A stretch of DNA of 64,000 nucleotides from positions 372,001 through 436,000 of the forward strand of contig NZ_JAHXZM010000001.1 in the NCBI RefSeq assembly GCF_019429535.1, read 5' to 3'. Below are positions 8,778 to 17,048 of this stretch, piece by piece. Numbering within the stretch: the first letter of the stretch is position 1; every line of letters begins with the position of its first letter. A program made the position numbers and the translations under genes. Under the pieces are notes generated by a model, which searched no databases, was not told where the DNA came from, and worked only from the letters and a program-made list of their open reading frames with translations. This DNA comes from Sphingomonas citricola. GTDB lineage: Bacteria > Pseudomonadota > Alphaproteobacteria > Sphingomonadales > Sphingomonadaceae.

Positions 8778-10019
8778 ATGGCTGACCTTCCCGATCCCGC
8801 TGTCTCCCCGACCCCGCACGCGGCGGGGTCTGCCGCCGCCGCTGATGCACCAGCGGCGGGGGTGTTCGGCCTGCCGGTTGCATCGGGCGAGGACGCGCGG
8901 ATCGCGCAGCGCCGCGACCGGTTGCTCGCCTCGCTGACGCTGACCGCGGGGGCGGGGCTGATGATCGGGCTGCCGTTCGCGCTAAAGTCGGGGTCGGAGT
9001 TCTTTCTGCCGACGACGATCGCGCTGGTGGTGTCGCTGGCGCTGATTCCGCTGCTGCAATGGCTCGAGCGTCGCCGGTTGCCGTCGCCGATCGCAGCGCT
9101 GATCTGCGTGATCCTGTTCCTCGTCGCCGCCAATATCGCGATCGCCGCGATCGTCGTGCCCGCGACCGACTTCTTCCGCCTGCTCCCTAGCCGGATCAAC
9201 CGGATCCAGTCGAACCTGCAGCCGCTGCTCGATCTGTATTCCAACCTCGAGCATTACGTGAACCGGACGCTCCGGCAGGTCGCCTCGACCCCGGTCCGCC
9301 CGTCACCCAGCGCCGCGGTCTCGCCGCCGAGTTCGATCGTCGAGCTGGCGGCGACCAGCGCGCCGGCGTTCCTGGTGCAGATGTTCTACGCCATCCTCGT
9401 CGCCTATTTCTTTCTGAGCGGCTGGACGCGGTTGCGGCAGCGGATGATCACCGAACGCGCGAGCTTCGGTGGCGCGATGGCGACCGCGCGCGTGTTGCAG
9501 GACGTCGTCGACGACGTGTCGTCGTATCTGGGCACGATCACCGCGATCAACATCGCATTGGGCGCGATCATCGCGACCGCGCTCTACCTGATCGGGATGC
9601 CGTTCCCGCTGATGTGGGGCGGCATCGTCGTGCTGCTGAACTACATTCCGTATTTCGGGCCGGTGATCGCGGCGGTGCTGCTCGCGGTCGGCGGGCTGAT
9701 GACGTTCAACGACATCTGGACCGCGCTGACCGCGCCCGCGATCATGTACGGCACGCATCTGATCGAGGCGAACGTCGTCACGCCGTTGATCGTCGGGCAC
9801 CGGCTGACGATCAACCCGGTGCTGATCCTCATCTCGATCAGCTTCTGGGGCTGGGTCTGGGGCACCGCGGGTGCGCTGCTGGCGGTGCCGATCCTGATCA
9901 TCGTGCAGACCGTCATCGGCGCGGCGGGGCGTCCCGACATCACCGGGTTCCTGTTCGAGCACGGCACGCTGGTACGTTCGCGCGAGCGTGACGCGAAAAT
10001 CTTCGAGGACGGTGCGTGA
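8778..10019 (+). CDS. AI-2E family transporter (PerM/TqsA-like membrane protein)
   Basis: This multi-pass inner-membrane protein is about 413 residues long. It has paired hydrophobic segments near its start, a periplasmic helical stretch, then the family hallmark region with FLVQMFYAILVAYFFLSGW, LVVLLNYIPYFGP-like sequence (IVVLLNYIPYFGPVIAAVL) and a final PILIIVQTVI segment. Family members export diverse small molecules or act as Na/H antiporters; the substrate is not deducible. The N-terminus is uncertain: GTG at 8733, ATG at 8757 and ATG at 8778 are in frame without a clear ribosome-binding site. The 8778 ATG was chosen because MADLPDP begins a normal low-complexity leader. Confidence 0.85.
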   Translation: MADLPDPAVSPTPHAAGSAAAADAPAAGVFGLPVASGEDARIAQRRDRLLASLTLTAGAGLMIGLPFALKSGSEFFLPTTIALVVSLALIPLLQWLERRRLPSPIAALICVILFLVAANIAIAAIVVPATDFFRLLPSRINRIQSNLQPLLDLYSNLEHYVNRTLRQVASTPVRPSPSAAVSPPSSIVELAATSAPAFLVQMFYAILVAYFFLSGWTRLRQRMITERASFGGAMATARVLQDVVDDVSSYLGTITAINIALGAIIATALYLIGMPFPLMWGGIVVLLNYIPYFGPVIAAVLLAVGGLMTFNDIWTALTAPAIMYGTHLIEANVVTPLIVGHRLTINPVLILISISFWGWVWGTAGALLAVPILIIVQTVIGAAGRPDITGFLFEHGTLVRSRERDAKIFEDGA

Positions 10020-10024
10020 TCCGG

Positions 10025-10053
10025 TTGACAGGCGCCTGCGCGCCGCATAGCAG
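10025..10053 (+). promoter_or_regulatory. Sigma-70-type promoter of first tRNA-Asp
   Basis: A perfect -35 box TTGACA at 10025-10030 is followed by a 17-bp spacer and TAGCAG at 10048-10053. It lies 22 bp before the tRNA 5' end. The same arrangement recurs before the second copy. Confidence 0.55.
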
Positions 10054-10074
10054 CCGCGCCTCACGCTTCTACAA

Positions 10075-10151
<77 letters not shown>

Positions 10152-10195
10152 TTCCCCCCGGCGATCACGCTGCGGGACATGGTCAAATGGTCGTG

Positions 10196-10224
10196 TTGAC
10201 ACATGGGCAGCGCCGGCCTAGTTG
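10196..10224 (+). promoter_or_regulatory. Sigma-70-type promoter of second tRNA-Asp
   Basis: TTGACA at 10196-10201, a 17-bp spacer and TAGTTG at 10219-10224 repeat the layout before the first tRNA-Asp. Each copy therefore appears to be transcribed independently. Confidence 0.5.
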
Positions 10225-10244
10225 GCGCGCCTCACGCTTTTCAA

Positions 10245-10321
<77 letters not shown>

Positions 10322-10366
10322 CCCCAAGGCGTTTTCCTCAGCATCCTCAGGATCGGCCGCCGCGAT

Positions 10367-10576
10367 TCACGCGCGCCACCGGCCCGTCTCCATCCAGCGC
10401 AGCAGCGGCTTGAGCGGGGTGATCCAGATAATCCCCGCGACGAGGTAGAAGGCGAACTGGATCGTCCAGTGCCACGCGCCGACGACGCCCGACAGCGACA
10501 TGATGACGATCGACCAGATCGCGATCAGCCCCAGGATCGCGAGCATGCCGACGGGTTTGCGCCAATCCGGGGTCAT
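10367..10576 (-). CDS. DUF2842 small membrane protein
   Basis: This 69-residue protein has two hydrophobic segments (about residues 10-32 and 40-58) and matches the size and pattern of the alphaproteobacterial DUF2842 family (MTPDWRKPVG start). Its ATG overlaps the stop of the 5-formyltetrahydrofolate cyclo-ligase gene by 4 nt (ATGA), so it is translationally coupled to it. No function is known for the family. An alternative start 12 nt upstream is less likely because of the overlap geometry. Confidence 0.82.
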   Translation of the reverse strand: MTPDWRKPVGMLAILGLIAIWSIVIMSLSGVVGAWHWTIQFAFYLVAGIIWITPLKPLLRWMETGRWRA

Positions 10577-11115
10577 CGGGTAATCCATTCCTGTTCGGTG
10601 ACGATCGCGTGGAGCGGGGCGTCCCACGCGTCGGGTTCGATCGATGCGACCTCCTGCACGCTCCACGCGACGCCGATGCGGGTCGCGCGCGGATATTGCG
10701 CGAAGGCGCGGTCGTAATGTCCCGCACCCTGTCCGACGCGGTTGAGCGCGCGGTCGAACGCGACCAGCGGCGTCAGCACGATGTCGGGGGCGAGTTGCTC
10801 GTCGCCGCGCGCGGGCTGGCGGAGGCGGTACGGGCCGTCGATCAGCGCAGCGTCATCCGCCCACGGCACGAAGACGAGCGGCGTCGCCCGGTCGACGACG
10901 AACGGCAGCGCGATGCGGCATCCGGCCGCTCGGGCCGCTACGACCAGCGGCGCGGGGTCGGCCTCGCTCCCGATCGGTACATAGGCAGCGACGATCGCCC
11001 CGCGCGTGAACAGCGCCTGCGCCGGCGCGGGTACGGCGATCGCCGGGCGGGCACGTGCGACAAAGGCGTCGCGCGCGCGGCGCAGATCGGCACGAAGCTG
11101 CTTCTTGTCGGTCAT
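10573..11115 (-). CDS. 5-formyltetrahydrofolate cyclo-ligase
   Basis: This 180-residue enzyme of the YgfA/MTHFS family makes 5,10-methenyl-THF from 5-formyl-THF with ATP. It has the conserved N-terminal basic start KKQLRADLRRARDAF, the central VAAYVPIGSEADP, and the substrate loop TPLVAFDRALNRVGQGAGHYDR, typical of the family. It lies downstream of zapA and the 6S RNA interval on the same strand. That is the arrangement known from many proteobacteria, where 6S RNA and this gene are made on one transcript. Confidence 0.93.
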   Translation of the reverse strand: MTDKKQLRADLRRARDAFVARARPAIAVPAPAQALFTRGAIVAAYVPIGSEADPAPLVVAARAAGCRIALPFVVDRATPLVFVPWADDAALIDGPYRLRQPARGDEQLAPDIVLTPLVAFDRALNRVGQGAGHYDRAFAQYPRATRIGVAWSVQEVASIEPDAWDAPLHAIVTEQEWITR

Positions 11116-11261
11116 TCGAGCCCCCGGACGCGGTCTAGGACGAACCGGCCGGCACGTCCTGCCCCATCAATGCCGAGCGTTGCGGCACGGGCGTGCCGAG
11201 CGATCGGTCGATCGTCGATCATCATCGACGCCGCAGGCGAGGGCGGGTGGCGGGACCGCCG

Positions 11262-11402
11262 TGGTCGTTTGCCGGTATATCCACTGACGCACGGTACGTC
11301 AGGTGGGGATCGTGTACGTCGGACCAGGATCCGGGCAGGGACAACCCCCTTTGGATGATGAATAGCCTCAGGGATAAGTCTGGCTCGTACCGGGCAGAAC
11401 CC
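11262..11402 (-). ncRNA. ssrS: 6S RNA (probable)
   Basis: The 299-bp interval between zapA and the 5-formyl-THF cyclo-ligase gene is the conserved 6S RNA locus of proteobacteria. Read on the minus strand, a 5' arm GGTTCTGCCCGGTA can pair with a 3' arm TACCGGCAAACGACC, giving a rod of about 140 nt, the usual size in alphaproteobacteria. The 5' half carries TTATCCCTGAGGCT, resembling the region leading into the central bubble of 6S RNAs. The ends are estimates. A second, larger closure using GGGGCAGGA near 11157 is possible. Confidence 0.6.
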
Positions 11403-11414
11403 GCCGACCCTGAT

Positions 11415-11720
11415 TTAGGGCTTCGCGGCCTCGTCCTCAAGAGCCGCGGCGAGCGTTTCGAGCCGTTCGGCGATCCGGCCGAGCGCGACATCGGCCGGCG
11501 TCTCGGGCGGGGGCGCCTCGCGCGCCTCGATCAGCGCGTCGGCGAGCATCAGCGCGGTCAGCAGAAAGGTGCGCTGCACCCCGCCCGAGCCCGCCGCGCG
11601 TCGGGCGGATGCCCAGCGCTCGTCGATCAGCGCGCCTGCCTGCATCAGTCGCGCCTCGCCACCGTCGCGGCACGCGACCTCGAACGACAGGTCGCCGATC
11701 TTGAGCGTGACCATCGCCAT
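11415..11720 (-). CDS. zapA: Cell division protein ZapA
   Basis: This 101-residue ZapA-family protein promotes FtsZ filament bundling at mid-cell. The N-terminal beta part (VTLKIGDLSFEVACRDG) and the long C-terminal helix ending in an ERLETLAAALEDE coiled coil match the family. Its ATG overlaps the stop of the upstream small gene by one base (TAATG). It is followed by the 6S RNA interval, which supports the assignment. Confidence 0.88.
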   Translation of the reverse strand: MAMVTLKIGDLSFEVACRDGGEARLMQAGALIDERWASARRAAGSGGVQRTFLLTALMLADALIEAREAPPPETPADVALGRIAERLETLAAALEDEAAKP

Positions 11721-11896
11721 TATTCGGCTCCCTCACGCGCCATCACCGCGTCGAGCGCGGCGACCGCCTCCGCCATGCGTGATTTCAGCGCGGCGTGACG
11801 CTGCGCCACCGCCTCGGCCGCGACGCGGCGACGCGCGATCGCCGCCTCGATTCGTTCGATAGCCTGTTCGATGCGCGCGAGTGCCGGATGGTCCAT
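11720..11896 (-). CDS. Small helical protein upstream of zapA
   Basis: This 58-residue, highly charged, Ala/Arg/Glu-rich protein is probably one continuous helix or coiled coil, with regular hydrophobic spacing (IEQAIERIEAAIA). Its stop overlaps the zapA start by one nucleotide. Similar short coiled-coil genes often precede zapA in alphaproteobacteria. I do not recognise a named family, and a role in the divisome is only inferred from position. Confidence 0.7.
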   Translation of the reverse strand: MDHPALARIEQAIERIEAAIARRRVAAEAVAQRHAALKSRMAEAVAALDAVMAREGAE

Positions 11897-12067
11897 GGTT
11901 CGAACGGATAGGCAGCCGCCCGTCACGCGGCAAGATATTGGTTTCCTAACCCTCGCGCACCCGGCCGTGACCAACCGCGCGACGAATGCGTCCGATGCGG
12001 TTGACGCGCCCCCCGCTTGCCCGGCAAAGGCCGCTGCAACTGCGAACAGGCGGGTGAGGACACAGTC

Positions 12068-13069
12068 ATGACGAAGGTAGCGATCAACGGGTTCGGACGT
12101 ATCGGACGGCTGGTGGCGCGCGCGCTGATCGAGCGGAACAGCGACCTCGAACTCGTCACCATCAACGATCTGGCCGATGCCAAGTCGAACGCCTGGCTGT
12201 TCAGCCGCGACAGCGTCCACGGTCGCTTCGGCGGCACCGTCGAGGCGGAGGGCAACGACCTCGTCATCGACGGGAAGCGCATCCGCGTAACCGCGGAGCG
12301 CGATCCCGCCAACCTGCCGCACAAGGAACTGGGTGTCGACATCGTGCTCGAATGCACCGGCTTCTTCACCGACCGCGAGAGCGCGCAGAAGCACATCGAC
12401 GCGGGCGCGAAGAAGGTGCTGATCTCGGCCCCGGCGAAGGGTGTCGACATCACCGTCGTCTACGGCGTCAACGACGACAAGCTCGAGGCCGGTCACACGA
12501 TCGTGTCGAACGCGTCGTGCACCACCAACTGCCTCGCGCCCGTCGCCAAGGTGCTGAACGACGCGATCGGGATCGAGCGTGGCCTCATGACCACGATCCA
12601 CGCTTACACCAACGACCAGAAGATCCTCGATCAGATCCACCCCGACCTGCGCCGTGCACGCGCGGCGGCGATGAGCATGATCCCGACCACCACTGGTGCT
12701 GCGCGCGCGGTGGGCGAGGTGCTGCCCGAATTGAAGGGCAAGCTCGACGGGTCGGCGGTGCGCGTGCCCGTGCCCGACGGCAGCCTCGTCGACCTGACCT
12801 TCACCCCGTCGCGTGACACGACCAAGGACGAGGTCAACGCGCTGCTGAAGGCGGCGGCCGAGGGTCCGATGAAGGGCGTGCTCCACTTCTCCGACGAGCC
12901 GCTCGTCTCGATCGACATCGTTCACACGCCCTATTCGTCGACGGTCGACAGCCTGGAGACCGCGGTGATCGACGGCAAGCTGGTGCGCGTCGTCAGCTGG
13001 TACGACAATGAATGGGGCTTCTCGAACCGCATGGTCGACACCGCCACCGCGATGGCGAACTTCGGCTGA
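12068..13069 (+). CDS. gap: Type I glyceraldehyde-3-phosphate dehydrogenase
   Basis: This 333-residue glycolytic enzyme has the NAD-binding start [17 protein letters not shown], the catalytic [17 protein letters not shown] with the active Cys near residue 155, and the C-terminal [15 protein letters not shown]. It oxidises glyceraldehyde-3-phosphate to 1,3-bisphosphoglycerate. The start at 12068 is preferred over an in-frame codon at 12017 because the protein aligns from [10 protein letters not shown]. It heads the gap - MOSC - pgk group and diverges from the zapA side across about 170 bp. Confidence 0.97.
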   Translation: MTKVAINGFGRIGRLVARALIERNSDLELVTINDLADAKSNAWLFSRDSVHGRFGGTVEAEGNDLVIDGKRIRVTAERDPANLPHKELGVDIVLECTGFFTDRESAQKHIDAGAKKVLISAPAKGVDITVVYGVNDDKLEAGHTIVSNASCTTNCLAPVAKVLNDAIGIERGLMTTIHAYTNDQKILDQIHPDLRRARAAAMSMIPTTTGAARAVGEVLPELKGKLDGSAVRVPVPDGSLVDLTFTPSRDTTKDEVNALLKAAAEGPMKGVLHFSDEPLVSIDIVHTPYSSTVDSLETAVIDGKLVRVVSWYDNEWGFSNRMVDTATAMANFG

Positions 13070-13079
13070 GGCATCTCTG

Positions 13080-13109
13080 CCCCGTCGCGATCAGGTCGCG
13101 GCGGGGTTT
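13080..13109 (+). terminator. Hairpin after gap
   Basis: CCCCGTCGCGA and TCGCGGCGGGG form an 11-bp stem with a 5-nt loop, followed by TTT. It starts 11 bp after the gap stop and 18 bp before the MOSC gene, so it is either a terminator or an attenuator that sets gap above pgk expression. Confidence 0.5.
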
Positions 13110-13126
13110 GATCAAACGGACCAACG

Positions 13127-13669
13127 ATGGGCATTCTCCTCGGCATTGCGCGCCACGCCTTTCCCAAGGCGCCGATGGAGTTGATCGACCGCGCGGTCGT
13201 GACGTGCGAGGAGGGGATCCACGGCGACTATCGCGGCGCGATGAAGCGCAAGCCCTACCGGCGGCAGATGACGCTGATCGAGCGCGGCGACTGGGCGGCG
13301 GCATTGGCCGAGATCGGCGGGAGCATCGGCTGGGAGAAGCGGCGCTCCAACCTGCTGATCGATCACTTCGACCTGCCGCAGGTGCCGGGCACGCTGCTCA
13401 GGATCGGCGCCGACGTGATATTGGAGATCACGCGCGAGACCGACCCGTGCGAGCGGATGGAAGCACTCGCGCCGGGATTGAAAGCGGCGCTGCTGCCCGA
13501 CTGGCGCGGCGGCGCGTGCGCGATGGTGAGACAAGGCGGCGTGATCGCCGTCGGTGACAGGATCAGGATCGAGGAAACATGGACAAGTCCTTCCGAACGC
13601 TCGACGACCTCTCAGGGGACTTCGGGGGCGACATCCGCGGCAAGCGCGTCCTCGTCCGCGAGGATCTGA
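13127..13669 (+). CDS. MOSC domain-containing protein
   Basis: The open frame encodes 180 residues. The first 150 or so form a MOSC domain (molybdenum-cofactor sulfurase C-terminal type), ending with the conserved pattern [25 protein letters not shown] and GDRIRI. MOSC proteins bind or transfer sulphur on molybdopterin or handle thiol adducts; the substrate here is unknown. The frame has no stop at the natural domain end and runs 91 nt into pgk, giving a Ser/Ala/Thr-rich tail unlike any MOSC protein. Either the overlap is real or a stop was lost by mutation or sequence error. It sits between gap and pgk. Confidence 0.8.
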   Translation: MGILLGIARHAFPKAPMELIDRAVVTCEEGIHGDYRGAMKRKPYRRQMTLIERGDWAAALAEIGGSIGWEKRRSNLLIDHFDLPQVPGTLLRIGADVILEITRETDPCERMEALAPGLKAALLPDWRGGACAMVRQGGVIAVGDRIRIEETWTSPSERSTTSQGTSGATSAASASSSARI

Positions 13670-14781
13670 ACGTCCCGCTCCACGACGGGCAGGTCAGCGA
13701 CGATACCCGCCTGCGCGCAACCGTGCCGACGATCGCCGAACTGGCCGACAAGGGCGCGATCGTGCTGGTTCTGGCGCATTTCGGCCGCCCGAAGGTCCCG
13801 TCACCCGAATTTTCACTCGCGCAGATCGTCAAGCCTTACGAAGCGGTGCTCGGCCGCGCGGTGCGCTACGTCGACTGGGAGGGGGCCGAGGCCGCGATCG
13901 CGACGATGCAGCCGGGCGACATCGGCGTCCTGGAGAACACGCGCTTCTTCGGCGGCGAAGAGAAGAACGATCCGCAAGTCGCTGACCGCTTTGCATCGTT
14001 CGGCGAGCTATACGTCAACGATGCCTTCTCCGCCGCACACCGCGCGCATGCCTCGACCGAGGGCCTCGCGCGGCGCCTGCCGGCTTATGCCGGGCGTCAG
14101 ATGGAGGCCGAACTCGACGCGCTGGAGAAGGCGCTGGGCAATCCCGAGCATCCCGTCGCCGCGGTCGTCGGCGGCGCGAAGGTGTCGACCAAGCTCGACG
14201 TGCTCAAGCACCTCGTCACGCGCGTCGATCACCTGATCATCGGCGGCGGGATGGCGAACACGTTCCTCGCGGCGCGCGGCGTCAATGTCGGCAAGAGCCT
14301 GTGCGAGCACGATCTGACCGGCACCGCGGAGGAGATCCTCGATGCCGCCGACCAGGCGGGCTGCACCGTCCATCTGCCGTACGACGTCGTGGTCGCGCGC
14401 GAATTCAGGGCCAACCCGGAGACGCGCACCGTCAACGTCCACGAGGTCGCCGCCGACGAGATGATCCTCGACATCGGCCCGGCCGCGGCCGAATCGCTCG
14501 GCGACGTGCTCAAGAACTGCCGGACCCTGGTGTGGAACGGCCCGCTCGGCGCGTTCGAGACGCCGCCGTTCGACGCCGCCACTGTCGCACTCGCGCGCAC
14601 CGCGGCGGCGCTGACCAAGGAAGGCGGGCTCGTCTCGGTCGCGGGCGGCGGCGATACCGTCGCGGCGCTCAACCAGGCAGGCGTGGCGAGCGATTTCAGC
14701 TTCGTCTCGACCGCGGGCGGCGCGTTTCTCGAATGGATGGAAGGGCGCGAGCTGCCCGGCGTCGCTGCGCTCGCGCGCTGA
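13579..14781 (+). CDS. pgk: Phosphoglycerate kinase
   Basis: This 400-residue two-domain glycolytic kinase transfers phosphate from 1,3-bisphosphoglycerate to ADP. Visible motifs are [17 protein letters not shown] near the N-terminus, the HFGRPK loop, [14 protein letters not shown] in the hinge region, [11 protein letters not shown] and the C-terminal [13 protein letters not shown] nucleotide site. The ATG at 13579 follows GAGGAAAC. Its first 91 nt are also read in another frame by the MOSC gene. Confidence 0.97.
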   Translation: MDKSFRTLDDLSGDFGGDIRGKRVLVREDLNVPLHDGQVSDDTRLRATVPTIAELADKGAIVLVLAHFGRPKVPSPEFSLAQIVKPYEAVLGRAVRYVDWEGAEAAIATMQPGDIGVLENTRFFGGEEKNDPQVADRFASFGELYVNDAFSAAHRAHASTEGLARRLPAYAGRQMEAELDALEKALGNPEHPVAAVVGGAKVSTKLDVLKHLVTRVDHLIIGGGMANTFLAARGVNVGKSLCEHDLTGTAEEILDAADQAGCTVHLPYDVVVAREFRANPETRTVNVHEVAADEMILDIGPAAAESLGDVLKNCRTLVWNGPLGAFETPPFDAATVALARTAAALTKEGGLVSVAGGGDTVAALNQAGVASDFSFVSTAGGAFLEWMEGRELPGVAALAR

Positions 14782-14814
14782 TGCCAGAGGCGCGCGGCCG
14801 CGCCGGTCGCGCGC

Positions 14815-15312
14815 TCACCCCGCTGGCGCAGGCTCCTGCAGCAGCGGCACGATGACCTTGTTGAGCGTGTCGAGGTCGAACGCACCTGCCTTGGCGTAGC
14901 GGATGTGGCCGCTGCGATCGATGATGTAGCTCATCGGCACCGCCGACACCTCGGAATACGGGCCCTTCGCCCGCTTGACCGCGGGGATCGCCATCGCGGC
15001 GAACAGCGGCTTCATGCGGTAAAGCGGCAGGGAATCCTCGGTCGTCACCGCGAAGGCGCGCAGGCCGTGCTTCTTCTGGATATCATAGTAACGGTCGATC
15101 AGCGGCAGTTCGGCGCGGCACGGCACGCACCACGTTGCCCAGAAATTGAGCAGCACGACCTGCCCCTTCATGTCGTCGCGCGACACCTTGCTGCCGTCCA
15201 TCAGCGTGAAGGTGAAATCGGGCGCGACATCGCCGACCTTGGGAAGCCGCGCGCTCGCGGGTGCCGCGCACATGAATGCCGCCAGCGCGGTTGCGATCCA
15301 ACGTTTCATCAT
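14815..15312 (-). CDS. TlpA-family thiol:disulfide oxidoreductase, exported
   Basis: This protein of about 165 residues has an N-terminal signal sequence (MMKRWIATALAAFMCAAPASA) and a thioredoxin fold with the redox motif WATWCVPCRAELP. It is expected to act in the periplasm as a reductant, for example in cytochrome c maturation or protein repair. The two adjacent ATGs (15312, 15309) follow GGGGGGAGAG; the second has better spacing. It converges on pgk with a 33-bp gap and lies on the opposite strand to the surrounding glycolytic genes. Confidence 0.87.
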   Translation of the reverse strand: MMKRWIATALAAFMCAAPASARLPKVGDVAPDFTFTLMDGSKVSRDDMKGQVVLLNFWATWCVPCRAELPLIDRYYDIQKKHGLRAFAVTTEDSLPLYRMKPLFAAMAIPAVKRAKGPYSEVSAVPMSYIIDRSGHIRYAKAGAFDLDTLNKVIVPLLQEPAPAG

Positions 15313-15395
15313 CTCTCCCCCCTCGCGCTTTATGCTGCGGCGGCGCGCGCGCCGCGTCAACGCGGCTTGCATCGCGCGGCGGTGAGGCGTAGGCG

Positions 15396-15415
15396 GCGTT
15401 TAACATGTTAAACGC
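15396..15415. promoter_or_regulatory. 20-bp perfect palindrome, probable toxin-antitoxin operator
   Basis: The sequence GCGTTTAACATGTTAAACGC is perfectly self-complementary and ends 14 bp before the antitoxin start. Ribbon-helix-helix antitoxins bind such palindromes over their own promoter. The AT-rich core stands out in a GC-rich background. Confidence 0.65.
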
Positions 15416-15429
15416 GAGGGCAAGGCGGC

Positions 15430-15678
15430 ATGCTGGGGGTGCGACTGGACGAGGAGCTTGAACAGCGTCTCGCCGCCGTCGCGCGCTCGCAGGGGCGCAG
15501 CAAGAGCGACATCGCGCGCGAGGCGGTGCGTCGCTACGTCGACCTCCACGACGAGGCGTTCCGCCGCGAGGCGCGCCGCCAGTCGCTGCGCGCGTCGCGG
15601 CGCGAAACCGCCGACGACCACCGCTTCTGGGAAGCGGTCGAGGCGGATGCCGCCGCGGCTGAGCGATCCGCCGCGTGA
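15430..15678 (+). CDS. Ribbon-helix-helix antitoxin
   Basis: This 82-residue protein starts with MLGVRLDEELEQRLAAVA, then a RSKSDIAREAVRRYV helix pair, the classic CopG/RHH DNA-binding fold. The charged C-terminal half (residues 45-82) is the expected toxin-binding, disordered part. Its stop overlaps the MazF-like gene start by 4 nt (GTGA), as in type II toxin-antitoxin operons. A perfect palindrome lies just upstream for autoregulation. The pairing of an RHH antitoxin with a MazF-type toxin is known but less common than MazE-MazF. Confidence 0.85.
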   Translation: MLGVRLDEELEQRLAAVARSQGRSKSDIAREAVRRYVDLHDEAFRREARRQSLRASRRETADDHRFWEAVEADAAAAERSAA

Positions 15679-16013
15679 GCGCGGCCGGGATCAGGCACGG
15701 CGCGATCGTCATGGTTGCACCCGCGGCGGGACGTGACGGCGAACGTCCCGGCGTGGTCGTTCAGGCGGATCTGTTCAACGAAACGCACGCGACGATCACG
15801 CTGTGCCCGCTCACCAGCGTGATCGGCGGCGAGTCGTTGTTCCGCGTCGCGATCTCGCCGCAGGAACACACCGGGCTCAGCGTCGAATGCGAAGTGCAGG
15901 TCGATCGCATCACCTCGGTGCGCCGTCACCGGATCGTCAAGGTCATCGGGCATGCCTCGGCGACGCGGATGGAACAGGTCGATCAGGCGCTCAGGCGCTG
16001 GCTTACCTTGTGA
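15675..16013 (+). CDS. MazF/PemK-type endoribonuclease toxin
   Basis: This 112-residue protein has the MazF order: an N-terminal RHGAIVMVAPA strand, ERPGVVVQADLFNE with the conserved Arg-Pro, TITLCPLTSVI in the middle, and a C-terminal VDRITSVRRHRIVKVIG with a Thr/Ser-containing active-site strand. Family members cleave mRNA at short motifs. GTG start at 15675, overlapping the antitoxin stop. Only 23 bp separate its stop from the aldolase start, so transcription from the toxin-antitoxin promoter could enter the aldolase gene. Confidence 0.85.
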   Translation: MSAAGIRHGAIVMVAPAAGRDGERPGVVVQADLFNETHATITLCPLTSVIGGESLFRVAISPQEHTGLSVECEVQVDRITSVRRHRIVKVIGHASATRMEQVDQALRRWLTL

Positions 16014-16036
16014 TTGCAATTGGATAGGAGTGGAAC

Positions 16037-16945
16037 ATGACCCCGATCGTCAAGAACATCCTCGACAAGTACGAGGGCACCAGCCCGGCGGTGAAGGCCA
16101 ATCTCGCGCGCATCCTGATGCACGGCAAGCTGGGCGGCACGGGCAAGCTGCTGATCCTGCCGGTCGATCAGGGGTTCGAGCACGGCCCGGCGCGGTCGTT
16201 CGCGATCAATCCGGCGGCGTATGACCCGCATTACCACTATCAGATCGCGATCGACGCCGGCCTGTCGGCCTATGCCGCCCCGCTCGGGATGCTCGAGGCG
16301 GGTGCCGACACGTTCGCGGGGCAGATCCCGACGATCCTCAAGGTCAATTCGTCGAACAGCTGGGCGACCAGCATCAACCAGGCGCAGACCGGCAGCGTCG
16401 AGGACGCGCTGCGGCTCGGCTGCGCCGCGATCGGCTTCACGATCTACCCGGGCTCCGACCACATTTTCGAGATGATGGAGCAGATCCGTGCGCTGCGCGA
16501 GGAGGCCGCGGCAGCGGGCCTCGCCACCGTGATCTGGTCCTACCCGCGCGGTGGCGACATCTCGAAGGATGGCGAACTCGCGCTCGACGTCGGTGCTTAT
16601 GCCGCTCACATGGCGGCGCTGCTCGGCGCGCACATCATCAAGGTGAAGCTGCCAACCGCGCATATCGAGCAGAAGGACGCGAAGAAGGCGTACGAGAAGC
16701 TCGACGCCTCGACCCAGGCGAAGCGCGTCGCGCACGTCGTCCAGTCGAGCTTCGCGGGTCGCCGCGTGGTCGTCTTCTCGGGCGGTGCGTCGAAGGGCTC
16801 GGACGCGGTGTACCAGGACGCGCGCGACATCCGCGACGGCGGCGGCAACGGCTCGATCATCGGGCGCAACACGTTCCAGCGCGAGCGTCACGAGGCGCTC
16901 GAGATGCTCGCGAAGCTGATCGCGATCTACAAGAACGAGGAATAA
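16037..16945 (+). CDS. Class I fructose-bisphosphate aldolase (DhnA/FbaB family)
   Basis: This 302-residue enzyme is of the archaeal-type class I, Schiff-base family, not the zinc class II enzyme. Marker stretches are LLILPVDQGFEHGPARSF, ILKVNSSNSW, IYPGSDHIFEMMEQI, VIWSYPRGGDISKDGE and IIKVKLPTAHIEQKD, with the Lys likely forming the Schiff base in the latter. It cleaves or forms fructose-1,6-bisphosphate. With gap and pgk nearby and tpiA at 60985, most lower-glycolytic triose steps are in this window. Confidence 0.93.
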   Translation: MTPIVKNILDKYEGTSPAVKANLARILMHGKLGGTGKLLILPVDQGFEHGPARSFAINPAAYDPHYHYQIAIDAGLSAYAAPLGMLEAGADTFAGQIPTILKVNSSNSWATSINQAQTGSVEDALRLGCAAIGFTIYPGSDHIFEMMEQIRALREEAAAAGLATVIWSYPRGGDISKDGELALDVGAYAAHMAALLGAHIIKVKLPTAHIEQKDAKKAYEKLDASTQAKRVAHVVQSSFAGRRVVVFSGGASKGSDAVYQDARDIRDGGGNGSIIGRNTFQRERHEALEMLAKLIAIYKNEE

Positions 16946-16951
16946 GTCCTT

Positions 16952-16992
16952 GTTGCCGCGGCCGTCCCGATCGGCGGGGCGGCTGCGGCAAC
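16952..16992 (+). terminator. Long hairpin after fba
   Basis: An 18-bp stem (outer GTTGCCGC/GCGGCAAC, inner GGCCGTCCCG/CGGGGCGGCT) with a loop of about 5 nt begins 6 bp after the aldolase stop. No T tract follows. Likely a transcript end or 3' stabiliser. Confidence 0.5.
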
Positions 16993-17048
16993 GATCGCTG
17001 CCCGCCTTGGCGCTTTCGTCGCGATCGACGAGGCGCTAGGGCGGCGCG

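Noticed and set aside
12017..12067. Upstream in-frame start for gap
   Set aside because: The protein family begins at [10 protein letters not shown]; the extra 17 residues have no counterpart.
16946..17048. Possible TPP riboswitch before thiE
   Set aside because: No conserved THI-box elements are seen; the interval is taken by the fba hairpin.
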